A stretch of 8,198 nt of DNA from JBKHXU01 sp046565865 (GCA_046565865.1 JBKHXU010000158.1:1-8198), one strand, 5' to 3'; shown: positions 1 through 5,730, numbered from the stretch's first letter. A program made the numbers and translations. Notes: generated by a model not told the origin, from the letters alone.

Positions 1-581
1 CGCGCGGCGTCGCCTTCGACCAGAATCTGCACGTCGTGAAACGGGCGGTACGCCGGTTTGCCCGGGACCTCGACGCGCCGCGGATCGTTTGGCCGGTGTT
101 CCGGCGTGTCCCAGCGCGCGTGCGTGATGTCGAGGCCGCCAACGAAGGCAACCGTGTCGTCCACGACGACGACCTTCTGGTGATGCGACCCACCGGGCGG
201 ATGCTTGTCGTCCATGCGAAATTGCAGGCGCCGATGCGTACGCCAATCGAGCTTGTACAGGGGCAGCCATTCGCGGTCGAGCGCATACAGCATGGCGAAG
301 TCCCAGGTCAGCACGTAGGCGCGCGGTCCGCCGTGGCGCGACACCAACGCATTCAGGAATTCGCATAACGTATTCGGCAGCGGCCCCGGGTCTTCGCCAC
401 GCACCAACTGCACGCGACTGTCGATGTCCCAGCCGAGCATCAGAATCGAATGGCGCGCCTTGGCCGCCGCGGCGCGGAACGCCTTGTAGTACGCCGCGCC
501 GTCGATCAGGAAACTGGCGCGCCGCGCGCGCTCGACGCGCCAGCAGTTATAGCCGGGCTTGAGAATGCTGTAGCGCGTCAT
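1..581 (-). CDS. Phospholipase D / cardiolipin synthase-like protein, N-terminal 193 residues (partial)
   Basis: This gene is read on the minus strand from ATG at 581-579 and runs off the left edge of the window. The 193 visible residues hold one complete HKD (PLD) motif, H134-x-K136-x4-D141-x6-G148, in the context GGSHHQKVVVVDD. Other family-typical segments are LMLGWDID near residue 48 and FHDVQILVEG near residue 181. PLD-superfamily enzymes use two HKD motifs for phosphatidyl transfer or hydrolysis, and the second motif must lie outside the window. The style resembles the long bacterial PLD-like proteins that act on membrane phospholipids, some fused to a VTT/DedA domain, but the C-terminus is not visible, so fusion and substrate are unknown. 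There is no signal peptide at the N-terminus. The start overlaps the upstream gene's stop (ATGA, 581-578), which indicates translational coupling. Confidence 0.9.
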   Translation of the reverse strand, partial: MTRYSILKPGYNCWRVERARRASFLIDGAAYYKAFRAAAAKARHSILMLGWDIDSRVQLVRGEDPGPLPNTLCEFLNALVSRHGGPRAYVLTWDFAMLYALDREWLPLYKLDWRTHRRLQFRMDDKHPPGGSHHQKVVVVDDTVAFVGGLDITHARWDTPEHRPNDPRRVEVPGKPAYRPFHDVQILVEGDAA

Positions 582-907
582 GAATGCGCGCGCTCGGCGG
601 TGATAACGATCTTGGGACTCGGGCTCACGATGCGCACGTGAGCGTGCTCGCGCTGCACCGGGTCCTGCAGCTCACCGAGCGCGTCCAAGCCGTTTATGCC
701 CGCCGCCTGGCGCAACAGCTCCGGCCCGCCTTCGACGTCGAGCGTTTCCTCGCGGCCGGGCGCCGCGGCGGCTTGAAAGCGCACGAGCATTGCATGGTGA
801 AACCCCGCGGGGAGCTGCAACTCAACATCTCGATGATCATGCACCGCCGCGCGCGCGACTTCGACGGTGGCGGCGCCGTGCCAGGTGAGGTTGACGATCG
901 TATCCAT
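578..907 (-). CDS. Small protein of unknown function, coupled to the PLD-like gene
   Basis: This 109-residue protein belongs to no family I recognise. It has no cysteine, no membrane segment and no signal peptide, and it is rich in His, Val, Ala and Glu. The ATG at 907-905 has an AAGGAA ribosome binding site five bases upstream (913-918 on the plus strand), and the stop overlaps the start of the PLD-like gene by four bases. Those two facts choose this frame over a comparably long plus-strand ORF (584-925) that has no such signals. It is the first gene of a two-gene (or longer) minus-strand operon, so a role linked to the phospholipid enzyme is possible, but the sequence shows none. The gene is probably real; its function is unknown. 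Confidence 0.6.
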   Translation of the reverse strand: MDTIVNLTWHGAATVEVARAAVHDHRDVELQLPAGFHHAMLVRFQAAAAPGREETLDVEGGPELLRQAAGINGLDALGELQDPVQREHAHVRIVSPSPKIVITAERAHS

Positions 908-933
908 ACTGCTTCCTTGCGTTGATGACGCGC

Positions 934-1044
934 GACATGAAGTCCCTTAATGGATTTTTAGAGTATCACACGCGGTTTTAAGTTTGATAACATCGATCGG
1001 AATACCATGGAGCGCGTCCACGACGCGATAGGGACATGAAGTCC
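934..1044. repeat. Pair of exact 12-bp direct repeats, GACATGAAGTCC
   Basis: GACATGAAGTCC occurs at 934-945 and again at 1033-1044, 99 bases apart. The second copy spans the start codon of the AI-2E-family gene (its ATG-AAG-TCC encodes Met-Lys-Ser). The first copy, exactly 33 codons upstream, opens a 14-codon reading frame that ends at a TAA. The repeat could be a relic of a short duplication, a binding site, or chance. Confidence 0.5.
962..990 (-). promoter_or_regulatory. Candidate sigma-70-type promoter of the PLD operon
   Basis: On the minus strand TTATCA (990-985) and GATACT (967-962) are separated by 17 bases. Each hexamer matches the sigma-70 consensus at four of six positions. A TG sits one base before the -10 (extended -10). 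Transcription would start near 955, about 48 bases before the ATG at 907. The stretch is the most AT-rich part of the 128-bp divergent gap. I found no comparably good promoter for the plus-strand gene at 1036. Confidence 0.35.
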
Positions 1045-2151
1045 GCGACTTCCGCCGCCACGGACGCCGGCACGGCGCACGGCGGGGCGCGGCGCACGCG
1101 TAATTCCCAGCGCAATCCCGCCCCGCGCAACGGCGCGCTTACCGCGTTGTTAGTGCTCGCGGTGTTTTACACGCTCTATATCACGCGCGAACTGACGCTG
1201 CCCATCGTGCTCGCGGTGCTGCTGGCAATGGTGTTGACGCCGGCAATGCGCGCGCTAATGCGCTTGCACGTCCCGCGCGTGCTGGCCTCGGCGGTGCTGG
1301 TGCTCGGCCTGCTCACGGGACTTGTCTACGGCGGTTATACCCTGAGCGAACCGGCGTCGTTGTGGCTGCAAAAGTCGCCTCAGATCATGAAAGAGTTCGA
1401 GCGCAAGCTGCGGCCGATCCGGGAAAAAGTTCAGGAAGTCGACAAGGCGGCCGAGCAGGTGGAGAAGATCGCGCAATCGCCGCAGGCAAGCACACCGACC
1501 GTGAAAATCCGCGCCACCGGCGTACGCGAGTTCGTCTTGGCGCAGGCGCAACAGCTCATCACCGGCACGCTTATCATGTTTTTCCTTTTGTATTTCATGC
1601 TCGCCACCGGCGATCGATTGGTCGCGCGCGGGCTGTGGTTGTTCCGCTCGGCGCCGGCACGCGCGCGCGCAAAAGAAATCGGCGCCAAGATCGTGCACAG
1701 TATCTCGGTCTATTTGAGCACCATGGCACTGATCAACCTCGTGTTCGGCGCCGCCACGGCGCTGTTGATGTACGCGCTCGGCATGCCCAACCCGGTGTTG
1801 TGGGGCGCGCTGGCGGCGGTGTTGAATTTCGTTCCCTATCTCGGCGCGCTGGTAACCGTGTCGATAATATCCGTGGTCGCCCTCCTCAGCTTTGACGACC
1901 TCGGCCAAGCACTGTTGGTACCGGCGGCATTTCTAGTGCTGAACCAAATCGAAGGCGATATGCTGACCCCGTGGTTATTGGGCCGCCGGCTGTCGCTTAA
2001 TCCGCTGGCAGTGTTCCTCGGGCTGGTGTTCTGGGGCTGGCTCTGGGGGGCGATTGGGGCGTTTCTCGCGGTGCCGATCATGGTGACGATCAAGGAGGCG
2101 TGCGACAACATCGAGCGCCTGGCGCCGGTCGGCCGCATGCTGGCGCGCTGA
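1036..2151 (+). CDS. AI-2E / PerM family membrane protein (UPF0118)
   Basis: This 371-residue protein has the layout of the AI-2E transporter family. Hydrophobic segments lie near residues 36-50, 52-70 and 81-103. A long charged, partly coiled section (about 111-160) follows, then further segments near 168-190, 224-248, 252-283, 288-303 and 322-352. Family-typical stretches are NFVPYLGAL (264-272) and PWLLGRRLSLNPLAVFLGLV (312-331). Members are inner-membrane permease-like proteins; named ones have been tied to autoinducer-2 or ion export, and the substrate here cannot be read from sequence. The N-terminus (1-34) is polar and Ala/Arg-rich. The start is the first ATG in frame, but its ribosome site is weak (AGGG two bases away), so it is less certain than the others. 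It is transcribed divergently from the PLD operon, and its stop abuts the sigma-54 control region. Confidence 0.9.
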   Translation: MKSATSAATDAGTAHGGARRTRNSQRNPAPRNGALTALLVLAVFYTLYITRELTLPIVLAVLLAMVLTPAMRALMRLHVPRVLASAVLVLGLLTGLVYGGYTLSEPASLWLQKSPQIMKEFERKLRPIREKVQEVDKAAEQVEKIAQSPQASTPTVKIRATGVREFVLAQAQQLITGTLIMFFLLYFMLATGDRLVARGLWLFRSAPARARAKEIGAKIVHSISVYLSTMALINLVFGAATALLMYALGMPNPVLWGALAAVLNFVPYLGALVTVSIISVVALLSFDDLGQALLVPAAFLVLNQIEGDMLTPWLLGRRLSLNPLAVFLGLVFWGWLWGAIGAFLAVPIMVTIKEACDNIERLAPVGRMLAR

Positions 2152-2156
2152 CCGCC

Positions 2157-2174
2157 TGTCGTCGTCGAACGACA
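2157..2174. promoter_or_regulatory. Enhancer-type inverted repeat, distal site of control region 1
   Basis: TGTCGT-CGTCGA-ACGACA is a perfect 6-6-6 inverted repeat. It lies five bases after the stop of the AI-2E-family gene and is centred about 165 bp before the predicted sigma-54 start site. It shares TGTCG-N8-CGACA with the elements at 2223, 7101 and 7166. The position suits an upstream activating sequence for an RpoN-dependent enhancer-binding protein. No T-run follows, so it is unlikely to be a terminator. Confidence 0.7.
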
Positions 2175-2222
2175 ATCGAATACGTCTGGTATCAATGCCC
2201 TACTTCGCCACCGCTGCCGCCA

Positions 2223-2240
2223 TGTCGGGGGCAGCCGACA
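2223..2240. promoter_or_regulatory. Enhancer-type inverted repeat, proximal site of control region 1
   Basis: TGTCGG-GGGCAG-CCGACA is a perfect 6-6-6 inverted repeat that starts 66 bp after the distal site and 82 bp before the -24 element. Its arms are identical to those of the element at 7166-7183, while the central six bases differ. Conserved arms around a variable centre are what a dimeric DNA-binding protein would leave. Confidence 0.75.
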
Positions 2241-2304
2241 GTAGTCACGCCGTTGGCGCGCCCACTATTGCGATATCTACCTGATTTCGCGACTCACGTC
2301 GGAG

Positions 2305-2320
2305 TGGTACATCACTTGCT
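2305..2320 (+). promoter_or_regulatory. Sigma-54 (RpoN) -24/-12 promoter of the envelope-stress operon
   Basis: TGGTACATCACTTGCT matches the sigma-54 consensus TGGCACR-N4-TTGCW at every specified position except one (T for C at the fourth). The invariant GG (2306-2307) and GC (2318-2319) are ten bases apart. Transcription should start near 2331, giving a leader of about 40 bases before the ATG at 2371. The same element recurs at 7247-7262. RpoN promoters need an ATP-driven enhancer-binding protein, which fits the two inverted repeats upstream. Confidence 0.8.
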
Positions 2321-2370
2321 TAGGGAAGAGGCGCGCGCTGCGCGCATCGACTGTGCACATGGAGAGTGAG

Positions 2371-2496
2371 ATGAATGCTGAACACCTCGACCATACCAAG
2401 CAGACGCCAAATCGGTCGCCGGCGAAATCCAATCTCGCCGCAGACGGATGCATCGCGGACAAGGACTTCATACATAGGCAAGGAACCTCGGCATGA
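2371..2496 (+). CDS. 41-residue small protein or leader ORF overlapping the barrel gene
   Basis: This ORF starts MNAEHLDHTKQT and ends RQGTSA. It has a GGAGAG ribosome site at 2361-2366, four bases before the ATG. Its TGA (2494-2496) overlaps the next gene's ATG in an ATGA junction, the usual mark of coupled translation. It is polar, with one Cys, no membrane segment and no signal peptide, and I recognise no family. It is the first ORF after the predicted sigma-54 start site. It may be a real small protein or a leader whose translation opens the barrel gene's start. Being short, it could also be chance. Confidence 0.5.
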   Translation: MNAEHLDHTKQTPNRSPAKSNLAADGCIADKDFIHRQGTSA

Positions 2497-2999
2497 TCAG
2501 ACACTACGCCGGCCCCGTACTCGCTAGCGCTGCCCTGTTGCTATCCGCCGTCGCGACCGCGGAAACCTATATCGGCGCCGGCTATGGTGCTTACCAATTT
2601 GAAGAGAACTCGGTCGATTCTTCGGATTCGCACTGGAAGGCGTATGTCGGCACGATGTTCAACACCGCCGCCGGCATCGAACTGGCGTATGTAGACTTCA
2701 GTCGCGCCACCGATCAGGGCTCGAGCTTTGATGCCGACGGCTATACGGCGGGTCTCGTGCTCAATTTTCCCATGACCGAAAACTTCGCCATTTACGCCAA
2801 GGGCGGCCTCTTCTTCTGGGACGCGGAGAGCAGCTTCGCCGGCATCGGCGCCAGCGACGACGGCGACGATCCGTTTTACGGCGCTGGTTTGCAATTCAAG
2901 TTGAACGATGTGCTCGACCTGCGCCTCGAATACGAACGCTACGAGGTCATCGACATCGATATCGACAGCGCCACCGCTGCGCTGCAATTCAGTTTTTAG
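2493..2999 (+). CDS. Outer-membrane beta-barrel protein, OmpA-like transmembrane type
   Basis: This is a 168-residue precursor. Residues 1-23 form a signal peptide: a hydrophobic core ending in ATA, with cleavage expected before Glu24. The mature part alternates polar and aromatic or aliphatic residues in strands such as TYIGAGYGAYQF, FAIYAKGGLFFW, FYGAGLQFKL and LDLRLEYERYEV. It ends in Phe168 (AALQFSF), the C-terminal signature used for barrel assembly. Length and pattern fit an eight-strand barrel of the OmpA/OmpW-like kind without a peptidoglycan-binding domain. The loops are acidic, with many Asp and Ser. An AAGGAA site at 2480-2485 lies seven bases before the ATG. It is an early gene of the sigma-54 operon, 40 bp before the BON lipoprotein. 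Its ligand or pore function is unknown. Confidence 0.88.
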   Translation: MIRHYAGPVLASAALLLSAVATAETYIGAGYGAYQFEENSVDSSDSHWKAYVGTMFNTAAGIELAYVDFSRATDQGSSFDADGYTAGLVLNFPMTENFAIYAKGGLFFWDAESSFAGIGASDDGDDPFYGAGLQFKLNDVLDLRLEYERYEVIDIDIDSATAALQFSF

Positions 3000-3039
3000 T
3001 AAACGTAAACGGATGTATCAACGACCAAGGAGGTCACTA

Positions 3040-3369
3040 ATGAACAACAACACTGTACGTCATATCAGCCTCGCCGCCTGCCTGCTGGTCGCGGCGCCCA
3101 TCATCGCCGGTTGCGCCGGCACGCAAACGCGCGCCAGCACCGGGCAGCACATCGACGACGCTACCATCACCGCGAAGGTGAAGTCGCAGCTGCTCGCCGA
3201 TCCGCAGGTGAGCGGCTTGCAGGTCAACGTCGAGACCTTCAAGGGTCAGGTGCAGCTCAGCGGCTACGTGAACAGCTCCGACGAGCGCGCCAAAGCGGAA
3301 CAGATCGCACGCCAGGTCGCCGGCGTGCGCACGGTCGCGAACGATCTCATCGTCAAGGCCAAGCAGTAA
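3040..3369 (+). CDS. BON-domain lipoprotein (OsmY-like), copy 1
   Basis: This 109-residue lipoprotein has a hydrophobic leader ending in the lipobox IAGC, with lipidated Cys25 followed by Ala26, which favours the outer membrane under the E. coli Lol rule. One BON domain fills about residues 40-107, from DDATITAKVKSQLLADPQV through GQVQLSGYV to the closing GVRTVANDLIVK. BON domains are thought to bind phospholipid or membrane surfaces; OsmY, with two, is a periplasmic stress protein. The start at 3040 is set by a near-ideal AAGGAGGT at 3027-3034, five bases upstream. An upstream in-frame extension inside the barrel gene is not credible. A paralogue lies at 7792. Confidence 0.92.
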   Translation: MNNNTVRHISLAACLLVAAPIIAGCAGTQTRASTGQHIDDATITAKVKSQLLADPQVSGLQVNVETFKGQVQLSGYVNSSDERAKAEQIARQVAGVRTVANDLIVKAKQ

Positions 3370-3419
3370 GGCGACGCGGATCAATCCCTTTTCAGACAGT
3401 AACGCCCCAGGAGGAGAAC

Positions 3420-3704
3420 ATGACTGACGAGCGAAAGATGCATCAGGCCGTATCCGGCGCCGAGAAAGCGGCGCAATCGACGACCGATCGCGTGGCGCGC
3501 GCGGCGCACCAAGCGGTGGATTCGCTGAGCGAGTACGGTGCGCGCACCGAGGAGCGGCTGCGCGAAACCGGCAAGCAGGCGAGCCGGCGCAGTCGGCAAT
3601 ACGCCGAACAAGTCGGCGGCTATGTGAATGAGCGGCCGTTGGCCGCTATCGCCATTGCCGCGGGCGTCGGCCTGCTGTTTGGTCTGTTGATGCGCGGCCG
3701 GTAG
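3420..3704 (+). CDS. DUF883 / ElaB-YqjD family protein, copy 1
   Basis: This 94-residue protein has a long charged helix (about 1-70, rich in Ala, Arg, Glu and Gln) and one C-terminal membrane segment (about 73-91, LAAIAIAAGVGLLFGLL) ending in RGR. That is the layout of E. coli ElaB, YqjD and YgaM. Those are stationary-phase, C-tail-anchored inner-membrane proteins, and YqjD binds ribosomes. Conserved family points are EYGARTEERLRE and NERPLAAIAIAAGVG. The ribosome site is AGGAGG at 3409-3414. Genes for YqjE-like and YqjK-like proteins follow, the same order as in the E. coli yqjDEK operon. A ribosome-tethering role is inferred from the family. The paralogue at 7442 is 12 residues longer. Confidence 0.92.
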   Translation: MTDERKMHQAVSGAEKAAQSTTDRVARAAHQAVDSLSEYGARTEERLRETGKQASRRSRQYAEQVGGYVNERPLAAIAIAAGVGLLFGLLMRGR

Positions 3705-3710
3705 CCGGGT

Positions 3711-4112
3711 ATGGCGGTCCCGGCGGAGGAAGCGAGGCAGCGCCCGGCGCCTGACGTCGGCGCCGAGGCGAGCCTGACAGCGCTGGCGGCCACGGGTTTT
3801 CGCGCCATCGCCGATTTGGTCGGCCATGCGGTCGAACTGGTGGCGCTGGAGTCGCGCGCGGCGGGTTCGGCGTTGGCGACCGCCGTCGGCATTGCGTTCG
3901 GCATCGCGCTCCTCGCGGTAACGGTGTGGGGGCTGTTGATCGCCGCGGCGGTCACGGCGCTGTCGGCGCAGGTCGGTGTCACGCTGGCGCTGTTGATCGT
4001 GGCGGGCGTGACGCTGCTGGTCGGTGGGGTGTTGGCGTTGTTCCTGCCGAAGCAATTTCGACGACTGTCGTTTCCGAGCACGCGGCGTATGTTGCGCCGG
4101 AGCGATGTATGA
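3711..4112 (+). CDS. YqjE-like membrane protein (phage holin family / DUF1469)
   Basis: This 133-residue protein has an N-terminal amphipathic region (1-45) and two adjacent membrane helices near residues 56-82 and 87-112, then a basic tail (FRRLSFPSTRRMLRRSDV). This matches the YqjE/'putative holin superfamily III' type. Despite the family name these are chromosomal inner-membrane proteins of unknown function, and nothing here suggests phage lysis. It starts six bases after the DUF883 stop with no strong ribosome site, so translation probably depends on the upstream gene. Its TGA overlaps the next ATG (ATGA, 4109-4112). Confidence 0.85.
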   Translation: MAVPAEEARQRPAPDVGAEASLTALAATGFRAIADLVGHAVELVALESRAAGSALATAVGIAFGIALLAVTVWGLLIAAAVTALSAQVGVTLALLIVAGVTLLVGGVLALFLPKQFRRLSFPSTRRMLRRSDV

Positions 4113-4432
4113 AACTTGAGCGGCACATCAAGCTGAAGGAGCGTGAGATCGAGTTGGCGCGCGCGACGATCGCCGAGAGCTACGGCGACATCCGACACGT
4201 GCTGCACCGGCGGCTGTCGTCGCGTACCGCGTTAGTGGCCGGCTTCGGCACCGGTGTGGCGCTCGGGTTGCTCAAACGCCGGCGCCGCGAGGCCTCGCGG
4301 CTGGAGCTGCCGAAACAGGCGCGCGAATCGATGCCGAAACATTGGTTGGGACACTACATCGTGTGGCCGTTTCTGTTGGCGACGGCGCGCGACTGGGTAG
4401 TATCGCGGCGGCCGAACCGGGCGCCACTGTAA
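4109..4432 (+). CDS. YqjK-like small protein, third gene of the yqjDE-type run
   Basis: This 107-residue basic protein begins with a charged helix (KLERHIKLKEREIELARATI). A short Gly/Ala/Val segment near 44-55 (LVAGFGTGVALGLL) and an Arg-rich patch follow. The C-terminal part has another hydrophobic stretch (HYIVWPFLLATARDWVV, about 82-98). The charged helix, short hydrophobic hairpin-like part and position right after a YqjE-like gene resemble E. coli YqjK, but I rely more on position than on residue identity. GGAG at 4099-4102 lies six bases before the ATG, and the start overlaps the upstream stop by four bases. A much longer in-frame extension upstream would run through the YqjE gene and is not supported. 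Confidence 0.7.
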   Translation: MKLERHIKLKEREIELARATIAESYGDIRHVLHRRLSSRTALVAGFGTGVALGLLKRRRREASRLELPKQARESMPKHWLGHYIVWPFLLATARDWVVSRRPNRAPL

Positions 4433-4508
4433 AGAATCTGAAAGCGTCGGCGTGGACCGTCGAGCTTCAGTGAGGCGGTATCTTTCATCATCAACAAGGA
4501 GCGTGACT

Positions 4509-4763
4509 ATGACTAAGCATCGTGTATTGACGGCAGTTCTGGTATCGGCCTTCGTGGCTGGCGGCGTCGTGGCGTGCGATCGCGACACCAGCGGCAGCGG
4601 TTCCGCGACCGGCAGCGGCAGCGGCAGCCAACGCATGGAGAGCCCGAGCGGCAGCAGCGGCACGTCCGGCAGCAGCTCGGGTAGCTCGACCCAGCGGCAG
4701 AACAGCGGCTCGCCCTCCGGCAGCGGCAGCTCCAGCCCGAGCAGCGGCGGCAGCAGTCAATAG
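4509..4763 (+). CDS. Ser/Gly-rich low-complexity lipoprotein
   Basis: This 84-residue precursor has a short signal peptide with lipobox VVAC and lipidated Cys23. Asp24 follows, which in E. coli acts as a retention signal keeping lipoproteins in the inner membrane. Nearly all the rest (about 25-84) is Ser, Gly and Thr with a few Pro, Gln, Asn and Arg, in runs such as SGSGSATGSGSGS and SGSSGTSGSSSGSS. At the DNA level this is imprecise reiteration of AGCGGC-type codons. It should be an unstructured periplasmic tether. I recognise no catalytic family. AAGGAG at 4496-4501 lies seven bases before the ATG. A 76-bp gap precedes it, the largest inside the operon. Confidence 0.75.
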   Translation: MTKHRVLTAVLVSAFVAGGVVACDRDTSGSGSATGSGSGSQRMESPSGSSGTSGSSSGSSTQRQNSGSPSGSGSSSPSSGGSSQ

Positions 4764-4805
4764 CAAGACCAGCCATAACGGCGGATTCCGCCAAAGGAGC
4801 GTCCA

Positions 4806-4970
4806 ATGTTGTCTTGGGCCATTACTTTTCTTGTGATCGCCATCATCGCGGCGCTCCTCGGCTTTACGGGGATCGCCGGGACGGCGGCGTCGATTGCCAA
4901 GGTGCTGTTCTTTATCTTCCTCGTGTTGTTCGTCGTGTTCTTGGTAATGGGGCGTCGACCGCCGGTGTAG
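4806..4970 (+). CDS. DUF1328 / YtjA family small membrane protein
   Basis: This 54-residue protein starts MLSWAITFLVIAIIAALLGF and ends FLVMGRRPPV. It has two membrane helices (about 3-22 and 30-48) joined by the short family-typical loop TGIAGTAASIAKV. Length and sequence match the DUF1328/YtjA family, small inner-membrane proteins of unknown function that are common in proteobacterial stress gene clusters. An AAAGGAG ribosome site lies just upstream, and the intergenic gaps on either side are both 42 bp. Confidence 0.9.
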   Translation: MLSWAITFLVIAIIAALLGFTGIAGTAASIAKVLFFIFLVLFVVFLVMGRRPPV

Positions 4971-5012
4971 CGGAACCGCCTAGCACAGTCGTCTTTTAAC
5001 CAGGAGGTAGCA

Positions 5013-5210
5013 ATGAACTGGGATCAGATCCAGGGTAATTGGAGACAGCTGAAGGGAAAGCTAAAAGCCAACTGGGGCGACCTCACCGACGATGATCTCG
5101 ATTCGATCGACGGCCGGCGCGAGGAGCTCATGGGTCGGTTACAAAAAGCCTACGGCATCGGCCGCGACGAAGCGGAACGCCAGGTTAACGACTTCGAACG
5201 GTCGTTATAA
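5013..5210 (+). CDS. CsbD-like general stress protein (YjbJ type)
   Basis: This 65-residue soluble, acidic-basic helical protein has the CsbD family hallmarks: N-terminal MNWDQIQGNWRQLKGKLKA, then WGDLTDDDLDSIDGRREEL and LQKAYGIGRDEAERQV. CsbD in Bacillus subtilis is a general-stress gene and E. coli YjbJ is abundant under stress; the molecular function is not known. Length is normal for the family. AGGAGGT at 5002-5008 precedes the ATG. It is the last gene of the operon and is followed 25 bases later by a strong terminator. Confidence 0.95.
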   Translation: MNWDQIQGNWRQLKGKLKANWGDLTDDDLDSIDGRREELMGRLQKAYGIGRDEAERQVNDFERSL

Positions 5211-5235
5211 CAGCCGATTCGATCAGACGATGTTC

Positions 5236-5266
5236 GGGAGGGCGATCGCGCCCTCCCTTATTTTTT
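5236..5266 (+). terminator. Intrinsic terminator after the csbD-like gene
   Basis: GGGAGGGCG (5236-5244) pairs perfectly with CGCCCTCCC (5249-5257) around the loop ATCG. The tract TTATTTTTT follows (5258-5266). A 9-bp GC-rich stem with a U-tract is a textbook Rho-independent terminator and marks the end of the operon that begins near 2331. Confidence 0.93.
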
Positions 5267-5505
5267 GTCCTCCTTTCTCGCGAACGAAAAGTCGGAACCT
5301 GCACCGGCGCACCAAGACTCGGGAGGTTTTACGACTCGCCGAGTACACACAACCCTGTCATAACCCGCGTAACCGTACCGACAAACCCTGACGCGCTTTT
5401 TGGTACAAGTCCGGATTTCGTGAACACTGGCGGAGCCGTAGAGTGCGCCTTCCAATGAGACGCTCCGGCGCTTGGCGTCGGACACACCGTTTCTTCGGAG
5501 GAGAT
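5267..5505 (+). other. Untranslated region before the cold-shock gene
   Basis: I see no convincing gene in these 239 bases. They probably hold the promoter and a long leader for the cold-shock gene, as is common for csp genes. The only promoter-like string I noticed is an extended -10-like TGGTACAAG near 5401, with no good -35, so I do not call it. It is not a sigma-54 site because TTGC is absent, and neither enhancer-type repeat occurs here. A stable hairpin at 5464-5482 sits near the start codon. Confidence 0.5.
5464..5482 (+). promoter_or_regulatory. Leader hairpin 14 bases before the csp ribosome site
   Basis: TCCGGCGC (5464-5471) pairs with GCGTCGGA (5475-5482) over eight base pairs, including one G-U, with the loop TTG. 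It lies 14 bases upstream of the Shine-Dalgarno GGAGGAG at 5497-5503. It could shape leader folding with temperature, as csp leaders do, but in GC-rich DNA such stems also arise by chance. Confidence 0.35.
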
Positions 5506-5730
5506 GTGCCGACAGGGATCGTCAAATGGTTCAACGAGAGCCGCGGCTACGGTTTTATCACCCCGAACAGCGGCGGTGATGACGTGTTCGCGCACTATTC
5601 CGCCATTTTGATGGATGGTTATAAGACCCTGCATGAAGGCCAACCGGTCGAATTCGGCATCGAGCACGGGCCGCGCGGTCCCGAGGCGACGCGCATCAAG
5701 GCGATACCCGCCGAGTTCGTCCGGCCGTAA
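5506..5730 (+). CDS. Cold-shock domain protein (CspA family), GTG start
   Basis: This 74-residue cold-shock-domain protein starts MPTGIVKWFNESRGYGFI and carries both nucleic-acid-binding motifs. RNP1 is RGYGFI (13-18) and RNP2 is VFAHYSAI (27-34), with Trp8, Phe9, Phe17, Phe28 and His30 in place. Csp proteins bind single-stranded RNA or DNA and melt RNA structure. I chose the GTG at 5506 because it gives the family's usual N-terminus and follows GGAGGAG at 5497-5503. An in-frame extension to 5443 would add 21 Arg-rich residues atypical of the family. The C-terminus (EFVRP) is slightly longer than in the shortest family members. It is the first gene of a unit with two PilZ genes, 36 bp upstream of the first. 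Confidence 0.93.
   Translation: MPTGIVKWFNESRGYGFITPNSGGDDVFAHYSAILMDGYKTLHEGQPVEFGIEHGPRGPEATRIKAIPAEFVRP

Noticed and set aside
1007..1039. 10-codon ORF whose TGA overlaps the AI-2E-family start as ATGA
   Set aside because: Only a weak CGGAA precedes it, and such a short ORF is expected by chance.
1255..1908. Long minus-strand ORF (217 codons) opposite the AI-2E-family gene
   Set aside because: Its composition is His/Arg/Gln-rich with no domain or ribosome site, and the plus strand encodes a clear membrane protein family. It is a GC-rich shadow.
2223..2240. Inverted repeat read as a transcription terminator
   Set aside because: No T-run follows, and the same arms recur at the same distance before another sigma-54 promoter, which fits a protein-binding site better.
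3381..4055. Minus-strand ORF (224 codons) across the DUF883 and YqjE-like genes
   Set aside because: It is dominated by Arg, Gln and His and spans two well-supported plus-strand genes. It is a shadow frame.
3711..4112. Phage origin suggested by the holin-family name of the YqjE-like protein
   Set aside because: No other phage gene is present, and the yqjD-yqjE-yqjK-like order is a chromosomal arrangement.
4491..4766. Ala-rich minus-strand ORF opposite the Ser/Gly lipoprotein
   Set aside because: It is the reverse reading of a GC-rich codon repeat; the plus frame has a signal peptide, lipobox and ribosome site.
5393..5415. TGGTACA before the cold-shock gene as a third sigma-54 promoter
   Set aside because: The -12 TTGC is absent (CGGA instead), and no TGTCG-N8-CGACA element lies upstream.
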